From Halorubrum salipaludis (GTDB lineage Archaea; Halobacteriota; Halobacteria; Halobacteriales; Haloferacaceae), in assembly GCF_002286985.1 (NCBI RefSeq), contig NZ_NSKC01000004.1:62001-126000 (forward strand): a stretch of 64,000 bases of DNA. The letters run 5' to 3'. A program made the position numbers and the translations under genes. Under the pieces are notes generated by a model. It was not told where the DNA came from. It saw only the letters and a list, made by a program, of their open reading frames with translations, and searched no databases. Position 1 is the stretch's first letter. Each line of letters starts with the position of its first letter. This document shows, piece after piece, positions 41,779 through 50,921 of this stretch.

Positions 41779-42225
41779 ATGTCAGCGTTACGCGACGCGC
41801 TCCGGGACCTCCCGGACGCGGTGTTTGCGGACCTGCTCGAATCCGACGAGGGGTACGTGCTCGTCGTCGACCTCCCGGGCGCGACCGCCGAGACCACCGA
41901 GGTCCTGGCGGAGGACGGCCGGATCGTCATCGAGGGGCGCCGCGAGAAGGAGGTCCCCGAGGGGTTCCGGTACGTGCGCGAGGACCGGCCCCTGTTCCTC
42001 GACGCGGAGCTCCCGCTCCCCGGCGACGCGGACGGCAGCGGCGCCGACGCCGAGATGGACCGCGGGGTGCTCGAAGTGACGATCCCCAAGCGGACCGGCG
42101 GCGCCTCCCGCACGATCCCGGTCGACGAGGCCGAGGAGGGGACGGAGGGCGACGGCGGCGCCGCGGCCGAGAGCGATCGGGACGACGACGGGACGCCGAG
42201 CGACGGTGACGAGGCCGGCGCCTGA
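41779..42225 (+). CDS. Hsp20/alpha-crystallin family small heat-shock protein
   Basis: This 148-residue protein has a compact alpha-crystallin domain at about 20-115. GYVLVVDLPGATAETTEV and IVIEGRRE are typical strands, and RGVLEVTIPKR is the end strand of the fold. The usual C-terminal IxI anchor appears as RTIPVDEAE, and the tail is Asp/Gly-rich. It would hold unfolded proteins as an oligomer in the cytosol. It lies 3 bp before the ABC1 kinase gene, so the two are likely one operon. Confidence 0.82.
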   Translation: MSALRDALRDLPDAVFADLLESDEGYVLVVDLPGATAETTEVLAEDGRIVIEGRREKEVPEGFRYVREDRPLFLDAELPLPGDADGSGADAEMDRGVLEVTIPKRTGGASRTIPVDEAEEGTEGDGGAAAESDRDDDGTPSDGDEAGA

Positions 42226-42228
42226 CGG

Positions 42229-43902
42229 GTGGTCACGCTGGTCAACCTCCGCGCCTACTGGCGATTCTTCGTGGTCATGCGGCGCTTCTCGCCGCTGATC
42301 GTCGCCTACTGGCGAGACCGGAAGCGGTACTTCCTGTTCGGCGGGGGCCGCGAGGTCGACGCCGAGACCCAGCGTGAGCGCGCCGCCGTCCTCCTCGACA
42401 TCCTGCTCACGCTCGGGCCCACGTTCATCAAGCTCGGCCAGATCCTCTCGACCCGCCCAGACATCCTCCCGCCGGCCTACATCGAGGTGTTGGAGGGGCT
42501 CCAAGACGACGTGCCGCCCGCCCCGTGGGAGGAGTCGAAGACCGTCCTCGAAGACGAGCTCGGCCCGGTCGACGAGACGTTCGACGACTTCGACCGGGAT
42601 CCGATAAGCGGCGCGAGCCTCGGGCAGGTGTACACCGCCCGCTACGAGGGGACGGACGTGGCGGTGAAGGTCCGGCGTCCCGGGATCGAATCGCTCGTCG
42701 AGGCCGACCTCCGGACGATCCGGTGGTCGATCCCGCTGGTCCGCCAGTTCATCGGCAGCGGGCGGGCGTTCTCCTTAGAGAACCTCGCCGACGAGTTCGC
42801 GAAGACGATCCGCGAGGAGATGGACTACAAGCGCGAGCGCGAGATGCTCGAGGAGATCCGCGCGAACTTCGCCGACGAGGACCGGATCCGGATCCCGACC
42901 GCCTTCGAGGCGGTCTCCGGGCCCCGCGTGCTCACGATGGAGTACGTCCCGGGGACCAAGATCAGCGACGTCGACGCCCTCGACGAGGCGGGGCACGACC
43001 GGAACGCCATCGCCGAGACGCTCCAGGAGGTGTACCTCCAGATGATCATCGAGGACGGCGTGTTCCACGCCGACCCGCACCCCGGAAACCTCGCGGTCGA
43101 CGACGCCGGGGCCGTGATCTTCTACGACTTCGGGATGGCGGGCCGGGTGGACCCGTTCATCCAGGAGAAGATCGTCGACTTCTACGTCGCGGTCGCCCGC
43201 CAGGACATCGATGGGATCCTCGACACGCTGATCGCGATGGGCACCCTCTCGCCGGAGGCCGACCGCGAGGTGATGGGCAACGTGATGGAGCTGGCCATCG
43301 CGGACGCCAGCGGCGAGGACATCGAGCAGTACCAGGTGAACCAGATCATCGAGCAGGTGGAGTCAACCATCTACGAGTTCCCTCTCCGGCTCCCGCCGAA
43401 CCTCGCGCTCGTGTTGCGCGTCGCCACCGTCGTCGAGGGGGTCTGTGTCACCTTAGACCCCGAGTTCGACTTCATCTCGACCGCGACGGAGTACCTCAAG
43501 GAGGAGGGGTACTACGAGCGGACCGCCCGCAACCTCGCCGAGGACGCCGGACGGCAGGCCCAGAAGACCGCGGAGGCGCTGTTCACGGTCCCGCCGAAGG
43601 CCGACGACTTCCTCGAGCGGGCGAACCGCGGCGACCTCCACGTCGACGTCACGATCGACGACGGCTCGAACGTCCTCGATAAGCTCGCGATGCGGATCGC
43701 CTACTCGGTGCTGCTCGCCGTCGGCGTGCTCTCCGCGACGATCCTCTACTCGTTCGCCCAGTCGTGGCGGCTCGCGGCGATCGTGCTCCTGCTCGCCGCC
43801 CCGCTCGCCGTCGCGCTCTACCGGTCGTTCCGGAAGAAGCGCGGGATCCGGGCGACGCCCCAGTTCACCAGACAGGGGATGAAAAAGCGGCGCGAGGACT
43901 GA
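42229..43902 (+). CDS. ABC1/UbiB family atypical kinase
   Basis: This 557-residue protein carries the UbiB motif FIKLGQILSTRPD (KxGQ at residues 68-71). The ATP-binding segment is SGASLGQVYTA with VAVKVRRPG, the catalytic region is FHADPHPGNLAV, and the metal site is FYDFGMAG. Two C-terminal hydrophobic segments (about 485-525) anchor it to the membrane, followed by a basic tail. Family members support quinone biosynthesis; in haloarchaea menaquinone or lipid homeostasis is a guess. It starts with GTG three bases after the hsp20 stop. Confidence 0.88.
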   Translation: MVTLVNLRAYWRFFVVMRRFSPLIVAYWRDRKRYFLFGGGREVDAETQRERAAVLLDILLTLGPTFIKLGQILSTRPDILPPAYIEVLEGLQDDVPPAPWEESKTVLEDELGPVDETFDDFDRDPISGASLGQVYTARYEGTDVAVKVRRPGIESLVEADLRTIRWSIPLVRQFIGSGRAFSLENLADEFAKTIREEMDYKREREMLEEIRANFADEDRIRIPTAFEAVSGPRVLTMEYVPGTKISDVDALDEAGHDRNAIAETLQEVYLQMIIEDGVFHADPHPGNLAVDDAGAVIFYDFGMAGRVDPFIQEKIVDFYVAVARQDIDGILDTLIAMGTLSPEADREVMGNVMELAIADASGEDIEQYQVNQIIEQVESTIYEFPLRLPPNLALVLRVATVVEGVCVTLDPEFDFISTATEYLKEEGYYERTARNLAEDAGRQAQKTAEALFTVPPKADDFLERANRGDLHVDVTIDDGSNVLDKLAMRIAYSVLLAVGVLSATILYSFAQSWRLAAIVLLLAAPLAVALYRSFRKKRGIRATPQFTRQGMKKRRED

Positions 43903-43920
43903 CGCTGCTGTCAGCACCGC

Positions 43921-45075
43921 TCACGCCGAGACGACCTCGATCGGAACGAGGAGGAAACAGAGCGCGCCGACGGCGAACGTCCCGAGCCCAATCGCGAGCC
44001 GCGGCCAGCCGAGCCGCTCCTCGTCGGCCGGGTCCGCGGGGCCGTTGAACGCGATCACGAGCGCGAACACGCCCCAGAACGCCCACAGCCCCACCGACTG
44101 GTCGAGCCCGAAGCCGCGCCAGAAGTAGAGGTACCCGGCGATCGAGAGGAGCGCGCCCGGGACCAGCGCCGCGATCGTCTCCTGTCGCGGACCGACCATC
44201 GCCCGGACCATGTGCCCCCCGTCGAGCTGGCCGACCGGCAGGAGGTTGAGCAGGGTGAAGAACATCCCCACCCAGCCGCCGATCACCACCGGATGCGCGG
44301 TGAGGCTCGGGTCGTCGTACGCCGTCGGCTGACCGAGGAGATCGGCGATGATCCCGAGAAGCGGCGGGTTGTTGAACCGGATCATCGTCCCCCCCGACGC
44401 GTTCGCGATCTCGGCCGGAACCCGGAGCGGGTCGAGCGAGAGCCCGATCGCGGTGACGGCGACGGTCGCGACCAGCCCCGCGATCGGGCCGGCGACGCCG
44501 ATGTCGAACAGCGCCCGCCGGGAGGGCATCCGCCCACGCATCCGGATGATCGCCCCGAGCGTCCCGAACGGGAAGACGAACGGGATGACGTACGGCAGGG
44601 AGACGTCGACCCCGTGGTACCGGCCGGCGGCGTAGTGGCCGAGCTCGTGGGTCATCAGGACGCCCAACACCGCGGCCGTGAACGGCCACGCCCGCAGCAT
44701 GACCAGCGGGTTCGCCGCGATCTCCTCCCAGCCGATGTAGTACCACCCGTACGCGCCCACGAACAGCGTCGACAGGACCGTCGCCGCGAACATGGCGGCG
44801 TTGACCCACGGGATCCCCTCGCGCCCGCGGTCGAAGGGCGTCGCGACGACGACGTGGCCGTCTTCGACCGTCTCCACGTCGACGTCGTACCCGGCGTCGC
44901 GGAACTTCGGGACCAGCTTCCGCAACAGCGTGCGCTCCGGGACGTACGACTCCCCGACGTACCGAACGCGGCCGTTCTCCCGGCGGACCTCGTCGATCCG
45001 GAAGAACGTCCGGAGCGGCTCCGGACGCGGAACGTCGGATCCCCCCGACAGCTCCCCGTCCTCGTGTTCTGGCAT
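43921..45075 (-). CDS. Site-2 protease family intramembrane metallopeptidase
   Basis: This 384-residue membrane protein has HELGH at residues 143-147 and the second zinc-site motif LLPVGQLDGGH at 278-288, together making the S2P active site. The cytosolic N-terminal region (1-85) is soluble and contains RTFFRIDEVRR and YDVDVETVEDGHVVV. About seven hydrophobic segments follow. S2P enzymes release membrane-bound regulators; no anti-sigma-like partner is nearby. A GAGTATAAAC box near 45094-45103 lies about 25 bp upstream of the ATG. It is convergent with the ABC1 kinase. Confidence 0.88.
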   Translation of the reverse strand: MPEHEDGELSGGSDVPRPEPLRTFFRIDEVRRENGRVRYVGESYVPERTLLRKLVPKFRDAGYDVDVETVEDGHVVVATPFDRGREGIPWVNAAMFAATVLSTLFVGAYGWYYIGWEEIAANPLVMLRAWPFTAAVLGVLMTHELGHYAAGRYHGVDVSLPYVIPFVFPFGTLGAIIRMRGRMPSRRALFDIGVAGPIAGLVATVAVTAIGLSLDPLRVPAEIANASGGTMIRFNNPPLLGIIADLLGQPTAYDDPSLTAHPVVIGGWVGMFFTLLNLLPVGQLDGGHMVRAMVGPRQETIAALVPGALLSIAGYLYFWRGFGLDQSVGLWAFWGVFALVIAFNGPADPADEERLGWPRLAIGLGTFAVGALCFLLVPIEVVSA

Positions 45076-45332
45076 CGTCGGTCGTAGCTGGTCGGCGAGT
45101 ATAAACCCCGCGTCGGGCGAAGCGCCCGCGGATCGCGTCGGACGAGAGCCCGACCCGCGGATCGCAAGGTATTGTCCGTCAGCGAGACCGGACGGAGGGG
45201 CCGGTCGTCAGCGGAGAGAAGGGGACCGGAGGGCAGTCGTGGGCCGGTTCGAGTGGGAGTCGTGGGCCGATGCAAGCGGGAGTCGGCGGAGCGGTGCGGG
45301 GACACGCGCGAGCGCGTCGTCAAGCGGCGGTT

Positions 45333-45381
45333 CTTCGGGCGGTCAGGGGGGCTAGCGGCGCTTCGGGCGGTCAGGCGGGCT
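45333..45381. repeat. Short direct duplication spanning a stop codon
   Basis: CTTCGGGCGGTCAGGGGGGCT (45333-45353) recurs at 45361-45381 as CTTCGGGCGGTCAGGCGGGCT with one mismatch. The second copy contains the stop codon and last codons of the minus-strand gene 45371-45631. The surrounding 45076-45370 gap is otherwise gene-free and has further degenerate GC-rich repeats (GTCGTGGGCCG twice near 45240-45270). Confidence 0.75.
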
Positions 45382-45631
45382 CGACGCGCCAGGTCGTCGC
45401 GCCCGTGTACGACCACTTCTCGACGGTGAGTTCCGTGGCGGAGTCGCGGAGCTTCACCATCAGGGCGCCGATCTCCTTCGGCGAGAGGTCGACGTCCTCG
45501 GAGATGAACTTCCCTTTGAAGTACATCTCGCCGTCCTCCGCGCGGTCGAGCAGGTACCGCTTCAGCCGCTCTTCCTTGCTGAGGTCGTCGGTCGGTGTCG
45601 CGGTCGTGGAGGGGTTCGCAGTCGCGCTCAT
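45371..45631 (-). CDS. Haloarchaeal DUF7123-like winged-helix protein
   Basis: This 86-residue protein has a disordered Thr/Ala-rich leader (1-17), then LSKEERLKRYLLDRAEDGEMYFKG (split helix) and DLSPKEIGALMVKLRD, a winged-helix-like DNA-binding pattern. A C-terminal strand pair reads VEKWSYTGATTWRV. Proteins of this length and order are widespread in haloarchaea and uncharacterised. A CTTTATAAC box at about 45660-45668 precedes the ATG by roughly 33 bp. The stop lies in a short duplicated segment. Confidence 0.75.
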   Translation of the reverse strand: MSATANPSTTATPTDDLSKEERLKRYLLDRAEDGEMYFKGKFISEDVDLSPKEIGALMVKLRDSATELTVEKWSYTGATTWRVEPA

Positions 45632-45807
45632 GGTACACTCACCGCTTGCCGCCGGAGGGTGTTATAAAGGTACCACCGTTGGGTGACGTTCAGGGGGTTT
45701 CAGGGCGTTTCACGGTCGGTCGGCGGGCTAAAACATGTCTGACAGACGTTTCATAGAACCCTCAGAAACCGCTAGACGTTTTATAATTGATTCTAAAGAG
45801 TTTCTGG

Positions 45808-46011
45808 ATGGCGTCGAATCTTCGAACGGTCACCGACGGTCAGCCCATTGATCCGGCAATTTTTGACACAATCATGTCGGAGTCGCGCGCATCCGCACGC
45901 GACGACGCCGCCCCCGCGGCCGAGAATCTCGTCTCGCGCGCCAACGGATCGCGGCTCCTCAGTCCCGGCGATGGACCCAGAACGTCTCCGATTCCGTCGC
46001 CTCCTTTTTGA
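45808..46011 (+). CDS. Possible small protein with well-placed leaderless promoter (67 aa)
   Basis: This frame begins MASNLRTVTDGQPIDPAIF. A strong TATA-like TTTATAAT at 45779-45786 is centred 25 bp upstream of the ATG, the ideal place for a leaderless haloarchaeal mRNA. Its last 53 bp are antisense to the end of moaE, and the C-terminal Ser/Pro-rich residues look like shadow translation. It could be a real short protein, an antisense regulator of moaE, or only a promoter for a non-coding RNA. Confidence 0.35.
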   Translation: MASNLRTVTDGQPIDPAIFDTIMSESRASARDDAAPAAENLVSRANGSRLLSPGDGPRTSPIPSPPF

Positions 46012-46846
46012 AGATCGGCACCTCGTCTTTCAGGCGGTCGATTCCGTCTTCGACGGCGCGGAACGCCTCCCGGCGGTGCCCCGCGAGCACGACGACGAAC
46101 ACGATGTCCTCGCCGGCCTCGATCACGCCGGTCCGGTGGTGCATCCGCACGTCGAACACCCCGTCGCGGTCGGTGATCTCGTCGGCGATGGCGTTCAGCC
46201 GGTCCTCGGCGACGCCCTCGTACTTCTCGAACGCGAGGTGCGTCGTCGGGTCGTCGTCGGGCGCGTCCCGCGCGCGAACGCGGCCGGTGAAGCTGGCTAT
46301 CGCACCCGACCGGTCCGCGTCCGCCGACGCCTCGACGCGCCGCACGAGCGTCTCCCGGGTGATCCACGGCTCCGCGTCGGCCAAGTCCGCGACGAGCCGG
46401 TCGAGCTCGACCCCGTCGGGCGCGTCGGCGGCGGCGAGGACCGACCCGGGAACGTCCGACGGCTCCGCGTCCGCGCCGAGCAGGACCGTCGGGACGCGCA
46501 GACGCGACTCGCCGACAGCGACGAGGTAGTCGTGCTCGGGCGCGAGCCCGTCGAGGAGGTCGTCGAGCCCGTCGACGCGCCCCCGACCCGTCCACGAGCC
46601 GTCGGGGCCGAGCGCGAGCGTCGTGTCGGCGGCCGTCGCCGTCCGCCCCGTTCGCTCCTCGCCGTCGGGGTCTCGTTCCAGCGCGACGCCCCCGTCGGTC
46701 GCCTCGGAATCGGCCGTGCGGCCGGCGGCTCCGTCTCCCGCGCCGGCCGCCTCGCAGTCGACGACCGCCACCCGCCCGTCGAGCCGGTCCGCGAGGGGTC
46801 CCGCGAGGTCCGTCGCCCCCGGGCCGACGATCGATATCGGTTGCAT
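45959..46846 (-). CDS. moaE: Molybdopterin synthase catalytic subunit with MobB-like N-terminal region
   Basis: This 295-residue fusion has a C-terminal half (about 155-290) that is MoaE: SFTGRVRARD, the HLAFEKYEGVAEDRL segment, VRMHHRTGVIEAGEDIVFV, HRREAFRAVEDGIDRLK, and VPIFKKEATESETFWV with the catalytic lysines. It transfers sulfur to precursor Z to make molybdopterin. The N-terminal region begins PISIVGPGATDLAGPLADRL and recalls MobB, but the phosphate loop is altered (no GKxT), so nucleotide binding is doubtful. A MobB-MoaE fusion is known in haloarchaea. Confidence 0.87.
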   Translation of the reverse strand: MQPISIVGPGATDLAGPLADRLDGRVAVVDCEAAGAGDGAAGRTADSEATDGGVALERDPDGEERTGRTATAADTTLALGPDGSWTGRGRVDGLDDLLDGLAPEHDYLVAVGESRLRVPTVLLGADAEPSDVPGSVLAAADAPDGVELDRLVADLADAEPWITRETLVRRVEASADADRSGAIASFTGRVRARDAPDDDPTTHLAFEKYEGVAEDRLNAIADEITDRDGVFDVRMHHRTGVIEAGEDIVFVVVLAGHRREAFRAVEDGIDRLKDEVPIFKKEATESETFWVHRRD

Positions 46847-46958
46847 ACCCGAACGCGGGCTGCGAGGGGCTTAGGCGTTTCCCGGGTGCCGCGGGCAGCC
46901 GGGAGAGCCCGGTTCCGCTTGATAATCCTTAAGAGCGCGACAGGGGTATTCGACCGTA

Positions 46959-47684
46959 ATGAGAGTCGTCGTTTCTGTCGGCGGGAGCGTGCTCGCGCCC
47001 GATCTGGACTCCGGCCGGGTGGCCGCGTACGCCGAGGCGATCGAGCGGCTGGCGGCGGACGGCTGCGAGCTCGGCGTCGTCGTGGGCGGGGGCGGCGTCG
47101 CGCGCGAGTACATCGGAACGGCGCGCGAACTGGGGGCGAACGAGGTCGAGCTCGACCAGCTCGGCATCGGGACGACCCGGCTCAACGCCCGGCTGCTGAT
47201 CGCCGCGCTCGACGGGGCCGCGAACCTCTCGCCGGCGACGGGGTACGACGAGGCGGCCGCCGCCCTCCGCCGCGGAGAGGTGTCGGTGATGGGGGGCGTG
47301 ACTCCCGGCCAGACCACGGACGCGGTCGCCGCCGCCCTCGCGGAGTCGATCGACGCCGATCTGCTCGTCTACGCCACGAGCGCCGACGGCGTGTACGACG
47401 CCGACCCCAACGCCGATCCGGACGCGACCCAGTTCGAATCGCTGTCGCCGTCGGAGCTCGTCGACATCGTGCTCCCGATGAGTCGGGACGCGGGGTCGTC
47501 GGCGCCCGTCGACCTGCTCGCGGCCAAGCTGATCGACCGCGCCGGGATCCGCTCGATCGTCCTCGACGGCACCGACCCGAGCGCGGTCGTCGACGCCGTG
47601 CTCCGCGGGGAACACACCGGGACCGACGTGATTCCGACCGGCACGGACGAGCCGACCTACTGGACGGGGGCGAGCGACGCGTGA
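46959..47684 (+). CDS. pyrH: UMP kinase
   Basis: This 241-residue amino-acid-kinase-fold enzyme has MRVVVSVGGSVL at the start and GVVVGGGGVAREYI for phosphate binding. The archaeal UMP-kinase segment is VMGGVTPGQTTDAVAA, and the nucleotide-binding end is YATSADGVYDADPN. It converts UMP to UDP in the cytosol. AATCCTTAAGAG at about 46924-46935 is a TATA-like box near -29. The downstream lysyl-tRNA synthetase start overlaps its stop (GTGA), so the pair is cotranscribed. Confidence 0.9.
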   Translation: MRVVVSVGGSVLAPDLDSGRVAAYAEAIERLAADGCELGVVVGGGGVAREYIGTARELGANEVELDQLGIGTTRLNARLLIAALDGAANLSPATGYDEAAAALRRGEVSVMGGVTPGQTTDAVAAALAESIDADLLVYATSADGVYDADPNADPDATQFESLSPSELVDIVLPMSRDAGSSAPVDLLAAKLIDRAGIRSIVLDGTDPSAVVDAVLRGEHTGTDVIPTGTDEPTYWTGASDA

Positions 47685-49429
47685 GCGCCGACGACGACGC
47701 CCCGGACGCGGAAGCGGACTCGACGCCCGCCGACTCGCCCCACATCCTCTCCGAGCAGGCGCGCGGGGCCGACGGCGAGGTGGGCGCCGGAGACGAGACC
47801 GGCGACGGCGGCGGTAAGGGATTCCACGCCTTCTGGGCCGACGTGGTCGCCGACGAGATCGAGGCCCGCGACCCCGACGAGCCGATCGTGATCAAGGGCG
47901 GCGTCTCCCCCTCCGGGGTCGCGCACCTCGGGAACTTCAACGAGATCATCCGCGGCTACTTCGTCGCGGCGGTGCTGCGCGAGCGCGGCCACGAGGTCCG
48001 GCAGGTGTTCACCTCCGACGACAAGGACCCGCTCCGCAAGCTCCCGCGGAAGCTGGCGAACGCCGACGGCGAGATCGTCGGCCTCGGCGAGGTCGACGCC
48101 GGCGCGCTCGGCCGGAACCTCGGGAAGCCGTACACCGCGATCCCGGACCCGTTCGGGGAGCGCGAGTCGTACGCCGCCCACTTCGCCGCCCTGCTGAAGG
48201 CCGACGCCGACCGGCTGTCGATTCCGGTCGAGATGGTCTCGAACACGGAGCTGTACGCCGACGGCGCCTTCGACGAGGTGACCCGGACCGTCCTCGCTGA
48301 CCTCGACGGCGTCCGCGAGGTGCTCTCGGAGTACCAGGACAAGGTCGACGGCGAGTACGTCCCGTTCAACCCGGTGTGTTCCGAGTGCGGAAAGATCACA
48401 GAGACGGTGACGAGCGTCGACCTCGACGCCGAGACCGTCGAGTACGTCTGTACCGACATGGACGTCGGCGACAACACCATCGAGGGCTGCGGCCACGAGG
48501 GCACGGCCACGTTCCGCGAGGGGAAGCTCCCGTGGCGGCTGGAGTGGCCCGGCCAGTGGGACGTGCTCGGCGTCGACTTCGAGCCGTTCGGGAAGGACCA
48601 CGCCGAGGGCTCGTGGCCCTCCGGCGTCGATGTGGCGCGGAGGGTCTTCGGGACCGAGCCGCCGGTGCCGATGGTGTACGAGTGGTTCACGCTCAACGGC
48701 GAGCCGCTCTCCTCGTCCGCGGGGAACATCGTCACGGTCCCCGAACTCCTGGAGCTGCTCGAACCCGCGGTGCTCCGGTACTTCTTCGCGCTCCACCCGA
48801 AGAAGGCCCGCGACCTGGACATCGAGCGGCTCGACCAGCTCGTCGACCGGTTCGACCGGTTCGAGCGCGCGTACTTCGGCGAGGTCGACGACGAGGATCT
48901 GACCGCCTTCGCCGAGCGCGCCTACCCGTTCGTCGTCGGCCGCGCCGACGACCCGCCCGAGGAGAAGCCCGTGCGGCTCCCGTACACCTTCGCGGCCGTG
49001 CTCGGGATGGTCGACGACCCCGACTTCCGCGAGCGGCTCGCCCGCGACGAGGGGCACATCCCCGAGGACGCCTCGGACGAGGTCGTCGAGGCCGCCCTGG
49101 CCCGCGTCGAGAAGGCGCGCAGCTGGGCGGAGCGAACCGGCAACGAGTACGACTACCGGCTCCAAACGGAGCTGCCCGACGCGGACTTCGACGACGACAT
49201 TGCGGCCGCGCTCGACGACCTCGCCGACTTCGTCGCGGCCGGCCACGACGGCGACGCGATCCAGTCGGAGATGTACGAGACGGCGCGCGCGCACGACGTG
49301 GAGGTGAGCGACTTCTTCGCCGCGGGCTACCGGCTCTTCTTCGACGACACGCAGGGGCCGCGGCTCGGCGAGTTCCTCGGCGAACTGGAGCGCGACTACG
49401 TCGTGGCCCGGCTCCGTCGGGAGGCGTAG
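47681..49429 (+). CDS. lysS: Class I lysyl-tRNA synthetase
   Basis: This 582-residue enzyme has an acidic leader (1-50). The class I HIGH-type motif is SPSGVAHLGNFNE, and the KMSKS-type loop is LSSSAGN. A zinc knuckle lies between (CSECG...C...CGHEG). It charges tRNA-Lys with lysine and is the class I form used by most euryarchaea instead of class II LysRS. It starts with GTG at 47681, overlapping the pyrH stop as GTGA. The next small zinc-ribbon gene starts directly after the stop, extending the operon. Confidence 0.93.
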   Translation: MSADDDAPDAEADSTPADSPHILSEQARGADGEVGAGDETGDGGGKGFHAFWADVVADEIEARDPDEPIVIKGGVSPSGVAHLGNFNEIIRGYFVAAVLRERGHEVRQVFTSDDKDPLRKLPRKLANADGEIVGLGEVDAGALGRNLGKPYTAIPDPFGERESYAAHFAALLKADADRLSIPVEMVSNTELYADGAFDEVTRTVLADLDGVREVLSEYQDKVDGEYVPFNPVCSECGKITETVTSVDLDAETVEYVCTDMDVGDNTIEGCGHEGTATFREGKLPWRLEWPGQWDVLGVDFEPFGKDHAEGSWPSGVDVARRVFGTEPPVPMVYEWFTLNGEPLSSSAGNIVTVPELLELLEPAVLRYFFALHPKKARDLDIERLDQLVDRFDRFERAYFGEVDDEDLTAFAERAYPFVVGRADDPPEEKPVRLPYTFAAVLGMVDDPDFRERLARDEGHIPEDASDEVVEAALARVEKARSWAERTGNEYDYRLQTELPDADFDDDIAAALDDLADFVAAGHDGDAIQSEMYETARAHDVEVSDFFAAGYRLFFDDTQGPRLGEFLGELERDYVVARLRREA

Positions 49430-49762
49430 ATGCCCGAGGACCGCTCACTCGACGAGTTCGGGGGGTCGGACGCGGCGACCGATCGCGTCGAAACCGAACC
49501 CGCGGAGACCGATCCCGGCGAAACCGAACCCGCGGACGACGACTCGGCGGCCGCGGAGTCCGACGGCGACGCGGTCGAGGGCGGTGATGGAGACGACGGT
49601 AGTGACCGCCACGAGGGCGGCGACGGCGACGAGGTGACGCCCGCGACCGCGACCGCGACGTGGACCGCCGGGGGCGCCGACTGCGAGCGGTGCGGCGACC
49701 GCGTCGAGCGGCGCTGGCTCGACGACGGGGACCGCGTCTGCCCCGACTGCAAGTCGTGGTGA
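49430..49762 (+). CDS. Acidic protein with C-terminal zinc ribbon (DUF7573-like)
   Basis: This 110-residue protein has about 75 N-terminal residues rich in Glu, Asp, Thr and Gly, likely disordered. The C-terminal 30 residues form a zinc ribbon with CERCGDRV and VCPDCKSW. It begins immediately after the lysS stop with no gap. Such acidic zinc-ribbon proteins are frequent in haloarchaea and of unknown role. RNA or protein binding is an inference. Confidence 0.65.
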   Translation: MPEDRSLDEFGGSDAATDRVETEPAETDPGETEPADDDSAAAESDGDAVEGGDGDDGSDRHEGGDGDEVTPATATATWTAGGADCERCGDRVERRWLDDGDRVCPDCKSW

Positions 49763-49839
49763 TTCCTGTCAAAGTTTAATACGTCTCGGAGACTGCCGTT
49801 ACGTACGCTAAAAATCGGCCGAGGATTAGTGAAATATAA

Positions 49840-50859
49840 ATGAAACTAGAATCCGCTCTCGTCTTCGACCGCTCCCCGCGAGAGATCGCCGTCGCCTACC
49901 TGTGTCTCGGGGCGTCGTTCGTCGTCGCAGCCGATCTCGCGGTGGCGTCGGCGGTCGGGACGCTGTCGGCGTGGACGCCGGTCCGCGCCGTCGGCGGGTG
50001 GACGGTCGTCGCCGCCTCGTCGCTCGTCGTCTACGGCGCGACCGCGCATCACCGACGGCGAGCGGCGACCGCCCGGAGCAATCTCGAGACGTCGAACCAG
50101 CAGCTCCAGGTGTTGAGCCGGGTGTTCCGACACAACGTGCGGAACGACCTCAACATCATTCAGGGGTACACGGACCTGCTCGTCGACCGGGTCGACGACG
50201 AGCGGAGTCGAGAGTGCCTGGAGACGATCCGGGAGACGACCGACGATGTGGTCGAGATCAGCGAGAAGCTGCGCGTCATCGAGGACGCGTCGCCCGCCGC
50301 ACCGGAGGGGCGGGTCGACCTCGTCGACACGGTCAACGAGGCGGCCGCGGAGATCGACCGCGCCGACGTCGCGCTCACCGTCGACGCGCCCGCCGAGGCG
50401 TGGGTCCACGCGGACGAGTCGATCGAGTACCCGGTCCGCGAGGTGTTCGAGAACGCCGTCACGCACAACGACGAGTCGGTGCGTCGGGTCGACGTCCGGA
50501 TCACCGAGACCGGGTCGACGGTCTGTCTGGAGGTCCGCGACAACGGACCGGGGATCCCCGAGGACGAGCGGGCAGTGTTGCGTGCCGAGGAGGAGACGCC
50601 GCTGTCGCACGCGAGCAGCATCGGGCTGTGGCTCGTCAAGTGGATGTGCGAGACGCAGGGCGGCACCGTCGGGTTCGAGACGAGCGACGGCGGGACGACG
50701 GTCCGCCTCCGGTTCGAGTCGTTCGACGGTCCGACGGGGGCGGGAGCCGACAGCGCGCCTGCGAGAGAGAGTGGGCGAGAGGGATCGCGAGCGAGCGGAA
50801 CCCCCGAGGGCGACGCCGTCGCGGACGGAATCGGTAAAGGGGCAGCCGACGACGACTGA
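49840..50859 (+). CDS. Membrane sensor histidine kinase
   Basis: This 339-residue kinase has two hydrophobic segments at about 17-37 and 44-66, with a very short external loop. A coiled linker follows, then HisKA with the phosphorylatable His in FRHNVRNDLNIIQGYTD, and a HATPase (NAVTHND, DNGPGIPEDE, GLWLVKWMCETQGG). There is no PAS or other input domain. A TATA-like AAATATAAA at about 49830-49838 lies only about 6 bp from the ATG and is probably not the promoter. No cognate regulator is adjacent. The acidic tail is Ser/Gly-rich. Confidence 0.87.
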   Translation: MKLESALVFDRSPREIAVAYLCLGASFVVAADLAVASAVGTLSAWTPVRAVGGWTVVAASSLVVYGATAHHRRRAATARSNLETSNQQLQVLSRVFRHNVRNDLNIIQGYTDLLVDRVDDERSRECLETIRETTDDVVEISEKLRVIEDASPAAPEGRVDLVDTVNEAAAEIDRADVALTVDAPAEAWVHADESIEYPVREVFENAVTHNDESVRRVDVRITETGSTVCLEVRDNGPGIPEDERAVLRAEEETPLSHASSIGLWLVKWMCETQGGTVGFETSDGGTTVRLRFESFDGPTGAGADSAPARESGREGSRASGTPEGDAVADGIGKGAADDD

Positions 50860-50921
50860 GGAGGAAACGCAGTCGGGCCAAGACGGAGGGACGGTGAGAC
50901 GGGGGAGGGCGAGCCGCGACG

